Shown here in pieces: positions 1-12,805 of a DNA stretch of 64,000 nucleotides (its first letter is position 1; each line of letters begins with the position of its first letter). The position numbers were made by a program, and so were the translations under genes. The notes beneath the pieces were generated by a model, which saw nothing but the letters and a program-made list of their open reading frames with translations, was not told the origin of the DNA and did not search any database. Source of the stretch: Chrysomallon squamiferum (taxonomy: Eukaryota; Mollusca; Gastropoda; Neomphalida; Peltospiridae); NCBI GenBank assembly GCA_012295275.1, contig CM022678.1, positions 288,831-352,830 on the forward strand. The letters run 5' to 3'.

Positions 1-735
1 GTAAGGTAGATGTATTAAACTAATAAAACAATTACTTATAGACAAGTAAGGTAGATGTATTAAACTAATAAAACAATTACTTATGGACAAGTAAGGTAGA
101 TGTATTAAGCTAATAAAACAATTACTTATAGACAAGTAAGGTATTAAGCTAATAAAACAATTACTTATAGACAAGTAAGGTAGATGTGTTCAGCTAATAA
201 AACAATTACTTATAGACAAGTAAGGTATTAAGCTAATAAAACAATTACTTATAGACAAGTAAGATAGATGTGTTTAGCTAATAAAACAATTACTTATGGA
301 CAAGTAAGGTAGATGTATTAAGCGAATAAAACAATTACTTATGGACAAGTAAGGTAGATGTGTTAAACTAATAAAACAATTACTTATGGACAAGTAAGGT
401 AGATGTATTAAGCTAATAAAACAATTACTTATAGACAAGTAAGGTAGATGTGTTCAGCTAATAAAACAATTACTTATAGACAAGTAAGGTAGATGTGTTC
501 AGCTAATAAAACAATTATTTATGGACAAGTAAGGTATTAAGCTAATAAAACAATTACTTATGGACAAGTAAGGTATTAAGCTAATAAAACAATTACTTAT
601 GGACAAGTAAGGTAGATGTGTTCAGCTAATAAAACAATTACTTATAGACAAGTAAGGTATTAAGCTAATAAAACAATTACTTATGGACAAGTAAGGTATT
701 AAGCTAATAAAACAATTACTTATGGACAAGTAAGG
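1..735. repeat. 45/39-bp minisatellite
   Basis: About 17 head-to-tail units, most 45 bp long and a recurrent shorter 39-bp form that lacks the GTAGAT stretch. Units share the core AATAAAACAATTACTTAT and differ by a few substitutions. The array is cut by the window start, so its true length is unknown. No reading frame is kept because of the mixed unit lengths. Confidence 0.95.
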
Positions 736-1961
736 CAGATGTGGCTAATAAAAATGGCTTGTACAGAATAAGAATAATCAACTGTTTTAAGACATTAGAA
801 AGGTTGCCACATCCTGGCTCATACTTAACTTTTAAAAACTAAAATTAACATAAACTGTAATTTCCTGCTGAATGGTATGTGATCTTCTGAAACAGACTGG
901 GTAAACAACTACAGGATACATTTTATAAAGCACGTTACTTTCTATGAGAGCAGAGTTTTGGTATTAATAGTATGGTAAAAAAAAGTGATGTCCAAATTTT
1001 GTCACTTCCTGGTGTATTTTACTTTTAAATTACAGGTAAAATATTACGTCAGACAAAAACAGATATGACTTACTCATAGCAGCATGTTCATTGTCTCTAT
1101 GAAAGGTCAAACATCAATCTATGAAGAGAGATTTTTAGTGACTAAAGAGTGAACATGTCACCTCCTGGCTGAAATTCTTACCATGGAATGATTATTATTA
1201 TTGTTGTTGTTGTTGTATTCAGTAATTCACTTATTTAATGATTGATTGTTTGATTGATTTTAATTCTTTATTATCACTGTATTTAATAAATGAATGAAAT
1301 AACACTTGGTCTCTGCTGACTACTACACTAATATTAGTGGAGTTGTGTAACAAATGGGAGACAATCCACTAATTAAAGGCTCAGTTATTATAAAACAGTA
1401 AGTTGAAGTTTGGTCTAAAGTTAGTTGATACACAAAGCTGATAAAATCATTTTACCAAGCTAATTAAAAGACAAAAAAAAAAAAAAAAAATCAATGTAGA
1501 TAAAAATATGCACATGTGTTTGCTATATAAATTCATTCAATATATTTTAATTATTAAATACATAAACTGTAAGTTAAAAAAACAAGAAATCCAGATTCCC
1601 AATTAATAATAATAATACTCATCATCATCAATATTATTAATAATAATAATAATTAATAATAATAATATTAATAATAATAATAATAAATATATTAACGAAA
1701 TTATTCTTTCTTTTCTTATTCAATGTATGTAACAGCCAAGTATTACAAAAAATATATATTTAAAAAAATATTTATATCAGTGTATTAAATAATATACATA
1801 AAATGACACATTTCATTCATTATGTAAAAGTGACATAACCAGCAAGGTTAACACATTACACAAAACTTTTTTTTTTTTTTTTTTTTTTGTGTGTAATTGT
1901 GAAACAGACAACTAAATTAGAACACAAATAAAACTGTTTTGATTCACCAATACTCAATAAC

Positions 1962-2023
<62 letters not shown>

Positions 2024-3553
2024 GAAGAACAACAATAATAAATCATTACTAACTGAATAAAATAAAATGAAAAATAAATAAAAAATTAAAGTTCAGTAAC
2101 AAAATAATATGCATAAAATAATTTCTTCAAGGAAACAATCATCAAGATAGACAAAAAATAGAAAATCATTATACAACATGTAATTTACGGATCAGTGCCT
2201 TAGTCAATAGAAAAATAATTTGTCACTAACAAATCATTTGATGCAAATTATTTACAAATAAAATAAAGGTAGTTTTAAAATGTGATCACAGATTAAATCA
2301 GTTTAACTTCACACAGACAGCTCAGTGTGAAACTGATAAATGTAAACATTATTAACTAAAAGTATTTATAATTTTGAATTTGCTTTAATAATTATTCACT
2401 ATTTTGATAAATATTAATAGATAATTATAAATATTAACTAAAAATATTTCTACTTTAAACCTAAATATACTCATTATTTAATATTTACAATTATTCAATA
2501 GATAAATGTAAACATTATTAAATAAACATATTCATAATTTAAACTTGAATTTACATTCTTATTTATAAAGTTTATAAATATTAAGCAGATTACACAGACA
2601 CACACATTAACTAAAAAATATCCTTATTTTAGATTTAAACTGTTTCAGTGCTTCGTACTGGAAACTGTCCATTACTGTCCAGTTTTGAAACTATTAATTA
2701 TATAAATGTAGAAAAAATGTATTCACACTGAAATGCTTTATAAATTTTGTTACTCTATATTTTCTAATGATAATTTAGTCAAATGTAAACATTATATCAT
2801 TATATCCTAATTAGTAAGAGAAAAAAATGCAGATATTTTCTTTTTTATAACAATAGAACTAATCAAGTAAAGTAGCATTAAGAAAGAGAATATAATACAT
2901 GTGTGTGTGCATATAAAATTAAATTTTACTTTAAAATACAAACATTTTATAAAATAAAAATATATAAAAATCTGATATTAAACATTATAACACTAGTTTA
3001 TTTATTATAAACATAGTAAAAATATTTTGTACTGCAGAACTATTTTATAAAATAAAAATGCACTAAACTGAAAACACCAGTTTACTCAGTAGGAACAAAG
3101 TAAAACATTCAGTTAGTATTATAGAACAATTTTGTAAAGAAAAAACTCAACTAAAAACCTTTATATAACATTAATATACAACTTTATTTAGTTTAAACAG
3201 TAAAACATTTAGTAATTTTATAAAATAAAAAATATATATCAAAAATTTTGCATACAACATTAAAACACAACTTTAATTATAACATCCTGTTTTACAGATA
3301 TTTTCACACATGAGCAGTCTAACACAAGTAATAATCAAGTCATGAACAACAAATCTGATTTAAAAACTGTCTTGTCTTTTCACTGACTGAATAACCTAAT
3401 CAAATTTAACATCAGTATTAGTATTGTTGTATTATTATCTTAACATCTTCTTGAATTGAATTGTGCAGTGTTTCAGTGAAAATTTCATAAAATACGCAGT
3501 ATTACAATAATTCTTGTTACATACAAAAACAACAGACAATGATAGACTAAATA
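736..3553. other. AT-rich non-coding stretch
   Basis: No coding region is visible. It contains short AAT/TAA microsatellites (about 1600-1690 and 1957-2012), a poly-T run near 1867-1888, and degenerate AT-rich repeats near 2330-2640. It lies 3' of the minus-strand ankyrin gene. Confidence 0.7.
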
Positions 3554-3842
3554 TGGCAATACAAATTTGTATAGAAACAAAAATTACACTTTAATACAAT
3601 ATTTGCATAAATACAATAAATAATACAACATGGTAATACAGTATTTGTATACAAACAAAAACTATACCAAACATTAATGCAATATTTGAATATATACAAT
3701 ATACTTTACAAAATGGCAATGCAATATTTGTAAAGAAACAAAAATACCAACATACATTATTAATACAGTACTTGAATAGACACAATAGACTCTACCATAT
3801 GGTAATTCGTATTTGTATAGAAACAAAAACTAAACCATACAG
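3554..3842. repeat. Degenerate tandem repeat, about 80-85 bp
   Basis: About 3.5 diverged copies, each starting near GGCAAT or GGTAAT and carrying a TATTTGTATAGAAACAAAAA-like core followed by TTAATACAATATTTG. An open frame of 64 codons crosses it on the minus strand, but its composition follows the repeat and it is not a credible gene. Confidence 0.75.
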
Positions 3843-4329
3843 TAACACAATAGAAACAATTTACAGTATCTAGATACACACCAGACTACACAGAATTATA
3901 GTTACACAAATCTACACTGCATTTAATTCATCACAATTTGTTTACAAATTTTATTTATAAATGTTGTCTGGCTAATGTATCAATAATTATACTTTTCAAT
4001 TGAAAAGTTAAAACTGTACATAATACTTAACGCACAACTAAGTACACTGACAGAATATTACATTAAAAATAATTACAAAAGAAACATTTCAAGATGAAAA
4101 TACGCCAGAAGTCAATCTGTTTCAGGTCAAAGAAGAAAACTGCAACAGAAATTATACAGAAAATTTAAATTTCTTTTCAACAATCATTCTGTGTATAATA
4201 CTTGAAAAGGTTCTCACGAGGTAATCTTCCACATAAAAGTGACAATCTGTGTACATTGAAAAGTTCAGGTGTTTCTATATGAAAATTTATTTATCTGTTA
4301 GTGTCTTTTTCTAACAATGAAATCTGCAC

Positions 4330-4586
4330 CTAACACCTGCAAAATGAAGAGTTATCCCTTGAATGTTTTCAAAATTTACATCGAAACCTTTTTGAAGCAG
4401 TTCTGTCAAAATTTCTATATAATGTTCAGTTGGTAGCTATGAAACAGAACTGTTATCACTCTCAGTTAAGTTAGGATCAGCTCCTTGTTCCAATAAATAA
4501 AAAAAAGCACTTTCTTCTGTTGACACTTAACACCTCTAAAATGAAGTTTCACCTCAAAAGATTTAAAAATTTACATCAAAACCTTT
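4330..4586 (-). pseudogene. Decayed 3' ankyrin repeats
   Basis: Downstream of the stop at 4587, minus-strand translation still gives ankyrin-like fragments in broken frames, such as ILTELLQKGFDVNFENIQG near 4343-4415 and a hyphenated version of the LLEHGADPNLT loop near 4440-4500. Several stops and frameshifts separate them. The stop that ends the open frame is TGA, where sister repeats read GAA (the E of LIEKG). The array was therefore longer once, and its 3' end has decayed after a nonsense change. Inferred from comparison with the repeats immediately upstream. Confidence 0.7.
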
Positions 4587-6792
4587 TCAAAACAGTCCCA
4601 TCAAAATGTCTATGTACGGTTCACTTGATAGGTATAAAAGAGAACTGTTATCACTGTCAGTTAAATTAGGATCAGCTCCATGTTCCAGTAAATATGAAAC
4701 TACTTGGTTAAATCCATACCGATCAGCTGCAAACAGAGGAGTTTCACCTCTACAGTTTCTAATATTTACATCTACAGCTTTTTCAATCAGTGCTGTCACA
4801 ATTTCTATATATCCTTGTTTGGCTGCCAGGTATAAAACAGAATTGTTATTATTGTCTGTTAAATTAGGATCAGCTCCATGTTCCAGTAAATAAAAAACTA
4901 CTTGGTATTTTGTATCTTTTGGAAATGGATTCAGAACAAATTCATCATCATCAAAATAAAGAGCTGTAAACAGAGGAGTTTCACCTCTATTGTTTATAAC
5001 ATTTACATCAACACCTTTTTCAATCAGTGCTGTCACAATTTCAATACTTTTTTTTTTAGCTGCTAGGTGTAAAACAGAATTGTTATTATTGTCTGTTAAA
5101 TTAGGATCAGCTCCATGTTCTAGTAAATGAAAAACTACATTGTTCTCATGAGAGTACAGATTTGAATATTTGGAAAACTGATATTGGTAGCAACTGAGAG
5201 CTGTAAAAAGAGGAGTTTCACCTCGAATGTTTTGAACATTTACATCAACACCTTTTTCAATCAGTGCTGTCACAATTTCTATATTTCCACGATTAGATGT
5301 TCTGTGTAAAACAGAATTGTTATCATTGTCTGTTACATTAGGATTAGCTCCGTGTTCTAGTAAATAAAAAACTATTTGACTTTTTTCATCGTTAAAAGAT
5401 AGATCAAATTCAAGTTCACCATAATTAACAACTGTAAACAGAGGAGTTTCACCTCTACTGTTTTGAACATTTACATCAACACTTTTTTCAATCAGTGCTG
5501 TCACAATTTCTTTATTTCCTTGTTTAGCCACTAGGTGTAAAACAGAGTTGTTATCATTGTCTGTTAAATTAGGATCAGCTCCATGTTCTAGTAAATAAAA
5601 AACTATTTGACATTTTTCATTATTAAGAGATGGATCAAATTCATGTTCACCATAATTAACAACTGTAAAAAGAGGAGTTTCATCTCTACAGTTTCTAATA
5701 TTTACATCTACACCTTTAACAATCAGTGCTGTCACAATTTCTATGTTTCCTTGTTCAGCTGCTAGGTGTAAAACAGAATTGTTATCATTGTCTGTTAAAT
5801 TAGGATCAGCTCCATGTTCCAGTAAATAAAAAACTACTTTGTTCTGAACACAGAATGCATCTGAAGGTTTGCAGAAATGATATTTGTAGTAACTGAGAGC
5901 TGTAACAAGAGGAGTTTCACCATGAATGTCTTGAACATTTATATCAACACCTTTTTCACCCAGTGCTGTCACAATTTCTATATTTCCATTTGCAGCTGCT
6001 AGGTGTAAAACAGAATGGTTATCATTGTCTGTTATATCAGGATCAGCTCCATGTTCCAGTAAATACAAAGATACTTTGTTCTGTGCATACTTAACAGCTG
6101 TAAAAAGAGCAGTTTTACCTCTATAGTTTCTAATATTTACATCAACACCTTTTTCAATCAATGCTGTCACAATTTCTATATTTCCATGTTCAGCTGCTAG
6201 GTGTAAAACAGAGTTGTTATAATTGTCTGTTAATTTAGGATCAGCTCCATGTTCCAGTAAATAAAAAACTAGTTTCTGCCTGTCAGAGTTCATATTTTTA
6301 CGTTCCATGAAATCATATTTGTGATTAATAGCTTTAACAAGAGGAGTTTCACCTCTACTATTTTTATCATTTACATGAACACCTTTTTCAATCAGTGCTG
6401 TCACAATTTCTATATTTCTGTGTTCAGCTGCTAGGTGTAAAACAGAGTTGTTATCATTGTCTGTTAAATTAGGATCAGCTCCATGTTCCAGTAAATACAA
6501 AGATACTTTGTTCTGTGCATACTTAACAGCTGTAAAAAGAGCAGTTTCCCCACTTCTGTCTTTAATATTCACATCAAAATCTTTTTCAATCAGTGATGTC
6601 ACAATTTCTATATTTCCATGTTCAGCTGCAACTTGTAACACAGAACCATTATAGTTGCCTGTTAAATTAGGATCAGCTCCAAGCTGAAATAAATGTAAAC
6701 TTGCTTCACATTTTTCATCATTCAGATATGGATCAATATCATAATTAAGTGCTGTAAAAAGAGGTATTTCACTTTGGTTAATTTTACTAGTT
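4587..6792 (-). CDS. Ankyrin-repeat part of the NLR-like gene, copy A
   Basis: About 735 codons encoding roughly 20 ankyrin repeats. They are arranged as pairs: an LLEHGADPNLTDNDNNS-type repeat followed by a GNIEIVTALIEKGVDVN-type repeat, with variable linkers of 5-25 residues ending in a KVVFYLL-like helix. Ten copies of the HGADPNL loop are present, most nearly identical, which implies recent expansion or gene conversion. Ankyrin arrays are protein- or ligand-binding surfaces; in an NLR-like receptor they would be the sensing end. The first Met of the open frame (6818) is an artefact: its first residues come from the adjacent transposon terminal repeat. The genuine exon enters at 6792 and, with the transposon and one copy of the AGTT duplication removed, is in frame with the NTPase exon ending at 9644. 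As assembled it has no promoter or start of its own. Confidence 0.9.
6789..6792. repeat. 4-bp target-site duplication (left)
   Basis: AGTT, repeated at 9644-9647 on the other side of the element. Collapsing the two copies restores a continuous ankyrin reading frame (D-V-T-S-K-I-N across the site). Confidence 0.9.
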
Positions 6793-7425
6793 GGGTCATT
6801 CCGTGTCAAATCACCCAAAAAAAAAAGAAATTTAAACCCGACCGTCTCAGATTTTTATGAAACTTGGTATACTTGTTGACTGGGATCCCACAGCACCAAA
6901 TCTGAAATGTTAGCTCAATCAGACCAGTGGTGTGGGAGATACGGCCCACCGAATTTTGAGATTTTTGCCAAAAATGGGTGTGACCACCAACCTTAGAACC
7001 CTCATATCTCAGGAACTACTGGGCCAATCTTCATAAAATTGGTATTGTTAGAAAGGCAAAATGACAAGGATACCAAATCTGCCATTTTTGTTTAGTTTCG
7101 AAAATACTGGAGTACCTTGACCTTTTGACCTTTGCTATGACCTTGAAATTGACCGTGTGGATCACGTGATCTTGAGATAACCTTTATTGAAATGTAATCT
7201 CCCACATGTTAACTAAAACATATAAAAGTTTCCTGGGTGTAATATTTTTTGTTTAGCCACAATATAGATTTAAAAAATGCACATACATGAAAATAACACC
7301 TTTTCAGCCATTAACATCTGATTAACTAAAACCTGAATGATCAATTCTGGATGCTAGGGATCACCATCTTTCTTGATCATCGAGTAAGACATTGTAGGCC
7401 TACATGTATGCATAAAGTTCACATA
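6793..7425 (+). repeat. Left terminal inverted repeat
   Basis: Pairs with 9019-9643 on the opposite strand. It includes a subterminal CACGTGATCTTGAGA segment found in both arms. An expanded A tract near 6828 is the main length difference from the right arm. Confidence 0.92.
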
Positions 7426-7688
7426 AATTTGAGAAAACTAGGTGTTTCTGATGCTTAACCTTCTCACTATGTTTGTTTCAAATGCTCACTGTATCCTTCA
7501 TTCCCAGACACATTCTACTGTTCTCATCACTTTCATAAAATTGGATTATTTCCTCCTTCAATTCATTGTCCTTTCAATGGTAAAGGGTGACAAAATCAAG
7601 ATTTGCACACGCTCTGGGTAGGATTCAGAATTAACATGTCATTTTAATGTTACTGTAGCTGATGCTAGTTTTTTTTCTGTCCTTTCAT

Positions 7689-8187
7689 TCATTTACTGGA
7701 ATGTGCTAGAGAATGGAGTTTGACAGGAGTTTCGCCTAAACTCGACAGAATAGAATTCAAATCAAAGTCCTTTTCTGGGGAAACAACAACCAGCGGTTTG
7801 TCTGGCAAGTTATCACCAAATTCTCCCATTGTAATACCACCATCCTAAAGCCATCCTCTGCAGGACCTTTGATTTCTGAAGGGTAATCAGACAGTCACAG
7901 CACAACTTGTCTCCTGGCACTAGTGTCTTTGGAGGATTTACTAAGCATTTGTAAGTGCCCATGCTAACAATTCTTAAAGATCTAGTGCGTGCTTGCTCAG
8001 GGTGGTGATTAAGGGGATCACAACGTTTTTCTGCAATGTTGAAAATTTGATGAAAAGTTCTTGTTCGTGATACTCTTGATGTCCCGTGTTTTGATCCCAC
8101 TTCAAAGAGTGAGGAGTTCGACTTCCTCAGTTTTCCATACACTTCGCAACAACTCCTTTTTGATATGATGGTGTTGATAACACACAT
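7689..8187 (-). pseudogene. Transposon-internal ORF, unrecognised, frameshifted
   Basis: A 124-codon frame (8187-7813) is followed in the +1 frame by about 40 further open codons, ending SLAHSSK-stop at 7689. The join lies around 7810-7815, so this looks like one protein broken by a frameshift. It has a Cys-rich patch (PGDKLCCDCLITLQKSK) that could be part of a zinc-binding module. No DDE/DDD catalytic signature is visible in what remains. Being centred in the element, it is most plausibly a fragment of the transposon's own protein, but the family is not recognised. Confidence 0.5.
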
Positions 8188-9018
8188 TTTCAGGAGAGTT
8201 AAAGCTGCAGTTAGCCCTGGACGAAATAAGGATTTTCAGTATTGGCCTGCACCTTCAATTCAATAGAACAAAGTCAGTGCTTTCCTAAATATTAAATTAA
8301 ATCCTGAAACCCTTTCAGTAAAGTTAAGCAGGTCATAAAATGGCAGCAGAGTACATGTGTTATTGCCAAAGGCCCACAAGTCTTGGGCATTTATGTCAAT
8401 CTTCTCAAGTATAAATCACAGTTTATTAAGGTGAAGTAGACCTTGTTCATACTCTGTGCCGAAGACTGGGTGTACAAATACATTATGCAGTACATCACTT
8501 GATGACGTTTGATTTCAGACTGGGTTGTACTGTTGTTGACTGAAACCTTGTTCAAAGCCAATGGCAAGGCCCACATGACATGATAAAATTACTTAATAGG
8601 TTTTATGAAATAAAAATATTGTTTATATATCAACATCTGACATTGTGTCCAACTTAAAAAGCTTCAGATTGTCAAAGAAATGCAGATGAAGAAACTTTTT
8701 TGTCTTAAACTTCTAATTGCCATGTGCTCAATGGGGATTGCATCAGGGAATCTAAAGGAGTTCCTGACCTGTCTGAAGCATCACTTCCTGTTAACCCTTT
8801 GAGCCTGACTGTGTAGAACATGTCATGCCATTTGGCATCTTTTCATATCCTTCAGGCATTCCTTCAGACATGTCAGGTGGGTTTTAACTCCAAAGATAAG
8901 TTTTTAGTCTCAGAGAAAATGTACATTGTAATGCATTGTATCAATCATCCATGCAGGTATGCATTTTTTTAAATCTCTATTATGGCTAAACAAAAAATAT
9001 TATACCCAGGAAACTTTT

Positions 9019-9643
9019 ATATGTGAACTTTATGCATACATGTAGGCCTACAATGTCTTACTCGATGATCAAGAGAGATGGTGATTCCTAGCATCCAGAA
9101 TTGATCATTCAGGTTTTAGTTAATCAGATGTTAATGGCTGAAAAGGTGTTATTTTCATGTATGTGCATTTTTTAAATCTATATTGTGGCTAAACAAAAAA
9201 TATTACACCCAGGAAACTTTTATATGTTTTAGTTAACATGTGGGAGATTAAATTTCAATAAAGGTCATCTCAAGATCACGTGATCCACACGGTCAATTTC
9301 AAGGTCATAGCAAAGGTCAAAAGGTCAAGGTACTCCAATATTTTCCAAACTAAACAAAAATGGCAGATTTGGTATCCTTGTCATTTTGCCTTTCTAACAA
9401 TACCAATTTTATGAAGATTGGCCCAGTAGTTCCTAAGATATGAGGGTTCTAAGGTTGGTGGTCACACCCATTTTTGGCAAAAATCTCAAAATTCGGTGGG
9501 CCGTATCTCCCACACCACTGGTCTGATTGAGCTAACATTTCAGATTTGGTGCTGTGGGATCCCAGTCAACAAGTATACCAAGTTTCATAAAAATCTGAGA
9601 CGGTCGGGTTTAAACCATTGGGTGATTTGACACGGAATGACCC
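9019..9643 (-). repeat. Right terminal inverted repeat
   Basis: Reverse complement of the left arm. Just inside it, a segment of about 40 bp (8982-9021, AAACAAAAAATATTATACCC onward) is a direct repeat of 9187-9227 within the arm, so the inner boundary has been duplicated. Its outer end encodes the last 25 artificial residues of the neighbouring NTPase-ankyrin frame. Confidence 0.92.
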
Positions 9644-12519
9644 AGTTACATCGAAACATTTTTCAATCAGTCCTGTCACAGTTTCTAGATTTCCATTTTT
9701 AGCTGCTTGGTGTGAATTGTTATCATTGTCTGTTAAATTCGGATCAGATCCTTGTTTTAGTAAATATAAAGGTACTTCCAGTCTTTTATCAGTAAGAGGA
9801 GTTTCTTCTTTTTTGTTAATTACATTTATATCAACACCCTTTTTTATTAATTCCTTCACCACATCTTTGTCAATTTGAGATGCTATGTGCAATGCTGAAT
9901 TCTTTTGTTTATCTGTTATGTTAATATCAGCACCACTTTCCAGTAACAACAAAGCTATTTCCTTTCTGTGTGTCACTGCTTTTGCAGCTTCATGAAGTGG
10001 AGTTCTTCCCTCACTGTTTACTGCATTAACATCAGCATTTCTCTCTATCAGTGATTTTAATATATCCAAGTCACCACGCAGAACTGAAATGTGGAGGGGT
10101 AAATCTGAAGGCAACAATTTCAAACTAGGTTTATCTTCAAAAAGCTGTTCCAATGCAGTTTTATCATCACAAAACAGATTCAAACCAGTTTTATCATCAG
10201 ACAACAGTTTTAATTTAGTTTTCTCTTCAAAGAACTGGATCAGTTTCTCTTTAACAGCAACATTCACATTAGGATCAGCACCTTTACCAAGAAGACACTG
10301 AACAACATCTGCACTGTTAAACATTACTGCTACTTTCAGTACTTCACCTTTCTTCCAGTTGTTCTCATCTGTATCATTACCTATGTGGTCAATGAGAAAA
10401 TTCACTGTGTCAGTAGATCCCCACATAGCTGTTGCTAAAAGTACTTTCTCTCTGTTCTCATCATTTATACAATCTGGTTTCAGTTTTACTATTTCTCTTA
10501 TAACACTTGAAGTACTCTGACCAGCAGCAATGATAGCAATGTCTTTATTTTTATTCATTATATCAATGGTAACCAGTTTCTTAAAAAGATGGCTTACATC
10601 CACAGCTTTAATAGTCTCTGACTTTTCCAAATACCTGTCAAATGCCATATGACCTGTGTCATTTAACATAAGTCTTACTTCTCTAAGAAACCTAACCAGT
10701 AACAGTTTCACAGCTTCTTGCTTTATTTCACTGTTGTTTTTCTCTTTGTTTATCATTTCAGCCAACAGACAGGCAATGTTCATGTTACCTGAACAAATAG
10801 AAATATGTAACAAATGAGAACACACATTCAGTTTCATGTCCTTTTTACACTGAAACAGTTCTTTGAGTACGGTAGCACTGTCTGTTTTTGAACAAGCAGC
10901 TGCAGTCAGTGTATCAAATGTTGGTGTAACACCTGATTTTAGCAACATTCTCACAATATCTTCATCACCAAACAAACAAGAAATATCCAAAAGTTCTTTT
11001 TTCAAACACGTTAGTTTCATTTTACACAGATTTGATGTGAAATATCTTGACAATGTTCTTAGTCCATTCACAACACACTCACTTGCAACAGATAATGAAA
11101 ATTTAAAATTTTGTTCAACTTTCAAATACCAGATGTTATTAGAATAAAACTTTGAATCCTCTCCAAGAAGATATGAAATATTTTGAAATATTTCCTTAGC
11201 AGTGTTTACATCTACAAATGATATATAATTATAACTATTTTCATTATTTGTATATTGTCTTTCATGCAGAATTATAGACAACCTATCATAAAAGTTTTTT
11301 TCCTCTATCAGATATTTTAGAAACTCTTCATCTTTCAGTGATGGATGTGAAATAATTGTTCTTGCATCTGATGCCAGCAGGTCAGTAAATCTGCGAGCAA
11401 GAAAACTGAAACAGTCAGGTCTCACAGTCATTGTAATGTGACTTTTGTTAGACACTCCAGGTGTAACAACATATTCTAACAACATGGAGACAGGACACAC
11501 TTCTAGCAACTCTGCTGCTTTCTTTGGAAACTTTGATGAAAACATCAGAAACAAACAGTCAAACACAGACTGGTGAATAAATGTGTATTTATTGTCATAA
11601 CACATTAAATAGGTGCCACACATTTCATCAGCTGTTTTCTTTATTTTTGTGAGACCAGTGTTTTTTACACTCTGACAGGCTTGCTCTAGCAGTCTTACTA
11701 ATTTCATTATGTCACTGTCAGAGTCATTTTCAGATGGATCCAGTGAATCAATGCTGAGACTGCCTTCTTTGAACAAAATCAGCAGTAGAACCAGGTAATT
11801 GACCTGTAAAGTTTTGTCTTTTTTCAAATTTTCCAGCTGCAGTGTCAAATATTCTACAGGTTTCATAAAAAATTCAACTCCTCTTTTCTGTGCATCACTT
11901 GAATTAACATAAAACACACACACCTGAGGAAATCCTAACTGTGTACATGAACTTTTAATGACAGTCATTTTATCAGTTTCATCCATCTGAACATCCTTTT
12001 GTTTGAGATATTTGTTTAGAATTTCTTCCTTTTCATCATAATTCAGACAAGAGTGATAACTCTGGAGATCAAGAACATGATTCTCATTAAGCAGGTCAGA
12101 TTCCTTCAAACTAGTTTCACTTTCTGAATATATTTGTTTTCTTAAAGAAATAATACATTTCAAAGAACCAACATGAACAAGACTCCATATCTCTGGAAAT
12201 TTCTGTTTCCATGAGTCTCTAAAATGTGAAACAAGATTAGTCTTACCAAATATATCATCAATTAGAACAACATATTTCTTATTTCTAGATAGAGAGATGT
12301 CACTGAATTCAGAGTGATGAGTCAGCAAGTAAGATTCTCTTTTTTCTTCTTTTTCTATCTGTTTCATCATGCTCAAAGCAAGAGTTGTCTTTCCTGAACC
12401 TGGACATCCTACCACAATGACAACACCATGCTTCTTCAAAAGTGCAACACCTCTTTCCTCTGCTCTTGTTTCAACATAGACTCTCCAGTCAACTGAGTTT
12501 AACACTGACCTGGTACACT
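9644..12519 (-). CDS. nSTAND-type NTPase + ankyrin exon, copy A (interrupted)
   Basis: Giant exon of an NLR-like receptor. Minus-strand acceptor GATACAG precedes 12519 and the exon opens in phase 1 as C-T-R-S-V-L-N-S-V-D-W; the Met at 12505 is probably internal. Counting from that Met: Walker A GCPGSGKT at 33-40, Walker B VVLIDD at 79-84, and a GFP-type STAND motif (QLGFPQVC) farther on. A helical region with weak ankyrin-like units follows, including an acidic DDKT-type short repeat around 10110-10230. Clear ankyrin repeats start near residue 799. The family is the nSTAND3-like P-loop NTPases seen in large numbers in molluscs; STAND NTPases act as nucleotide-switched signalling hubs. The frame runs on to 9566, but its last 25 residues are encoded by the transposon arm, so the real sequence stops at 9644 and resumes at 6792. 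It is truncated as assembled. Confidence 0.9.
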
Positions 12520-12805
12520 CTGTATCACAGCATTAAATAAAAACAAAATAAATAATGTATAATTAATTGCTTAGACCATATTTTACTATTCATATATAAA
12601 TAATATAATTTTTACTAGTCATTAGATATGAAGTTTTTACAACAAAAAAAATTCAGTAATTTGTTGTTATAATTTTTGTTCATCAAAATTTAATGAAGAT
12701 AAGATGTGACAATTTCAGATGGTGTAAAAGTAACAAGATGATTATCTTTGAAAACTATACAAATAATAATAATAATAATAAAAATAATAATAATAAAAAT
12801 AATAC

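Larger units (their letters stand above)
6793..9643. mobile_element. DNA transposon with about 630-bp terminal inverted repeats
   Basis: The element begins GGGTCATTCCGTGTCAAATC and ends with its reverse complement. Left arm (6793-about 7425) and right arm (about 9019-9643) match closely over some 630 bp. The left arm carries an extra A-run near 6828 and scattered substitutions. AGTT flanks both ends as a 4-bp target duplication. The core of about 1.6 kb holds one short open frame with a frameshift. The insertion sits inside the ankyrin exon. Superfamily is undecided: a 4-bp duplication occurs in Sola, Chapaev, Ginger and Academ elements, and the TTAA of piggyBac/Kolobok does not fit. It is probably non-autonomous or decayed. 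Confidence 0.92.

Noticed and set aside
6750-6818. Start codon of a separate ankyrin protein at 6818
   Set aside because: The first residues (MGDLTRNDP) are encoded by the transposon arm; the same peptide appears on the plus strand at 9618 from the other arm.
9618-11147. Plus-strand frames opposite the NTPase-ankyrin exon
   Set aside because: They are antisense shadows; the minus strand has the motifs, splice sites and long frame.
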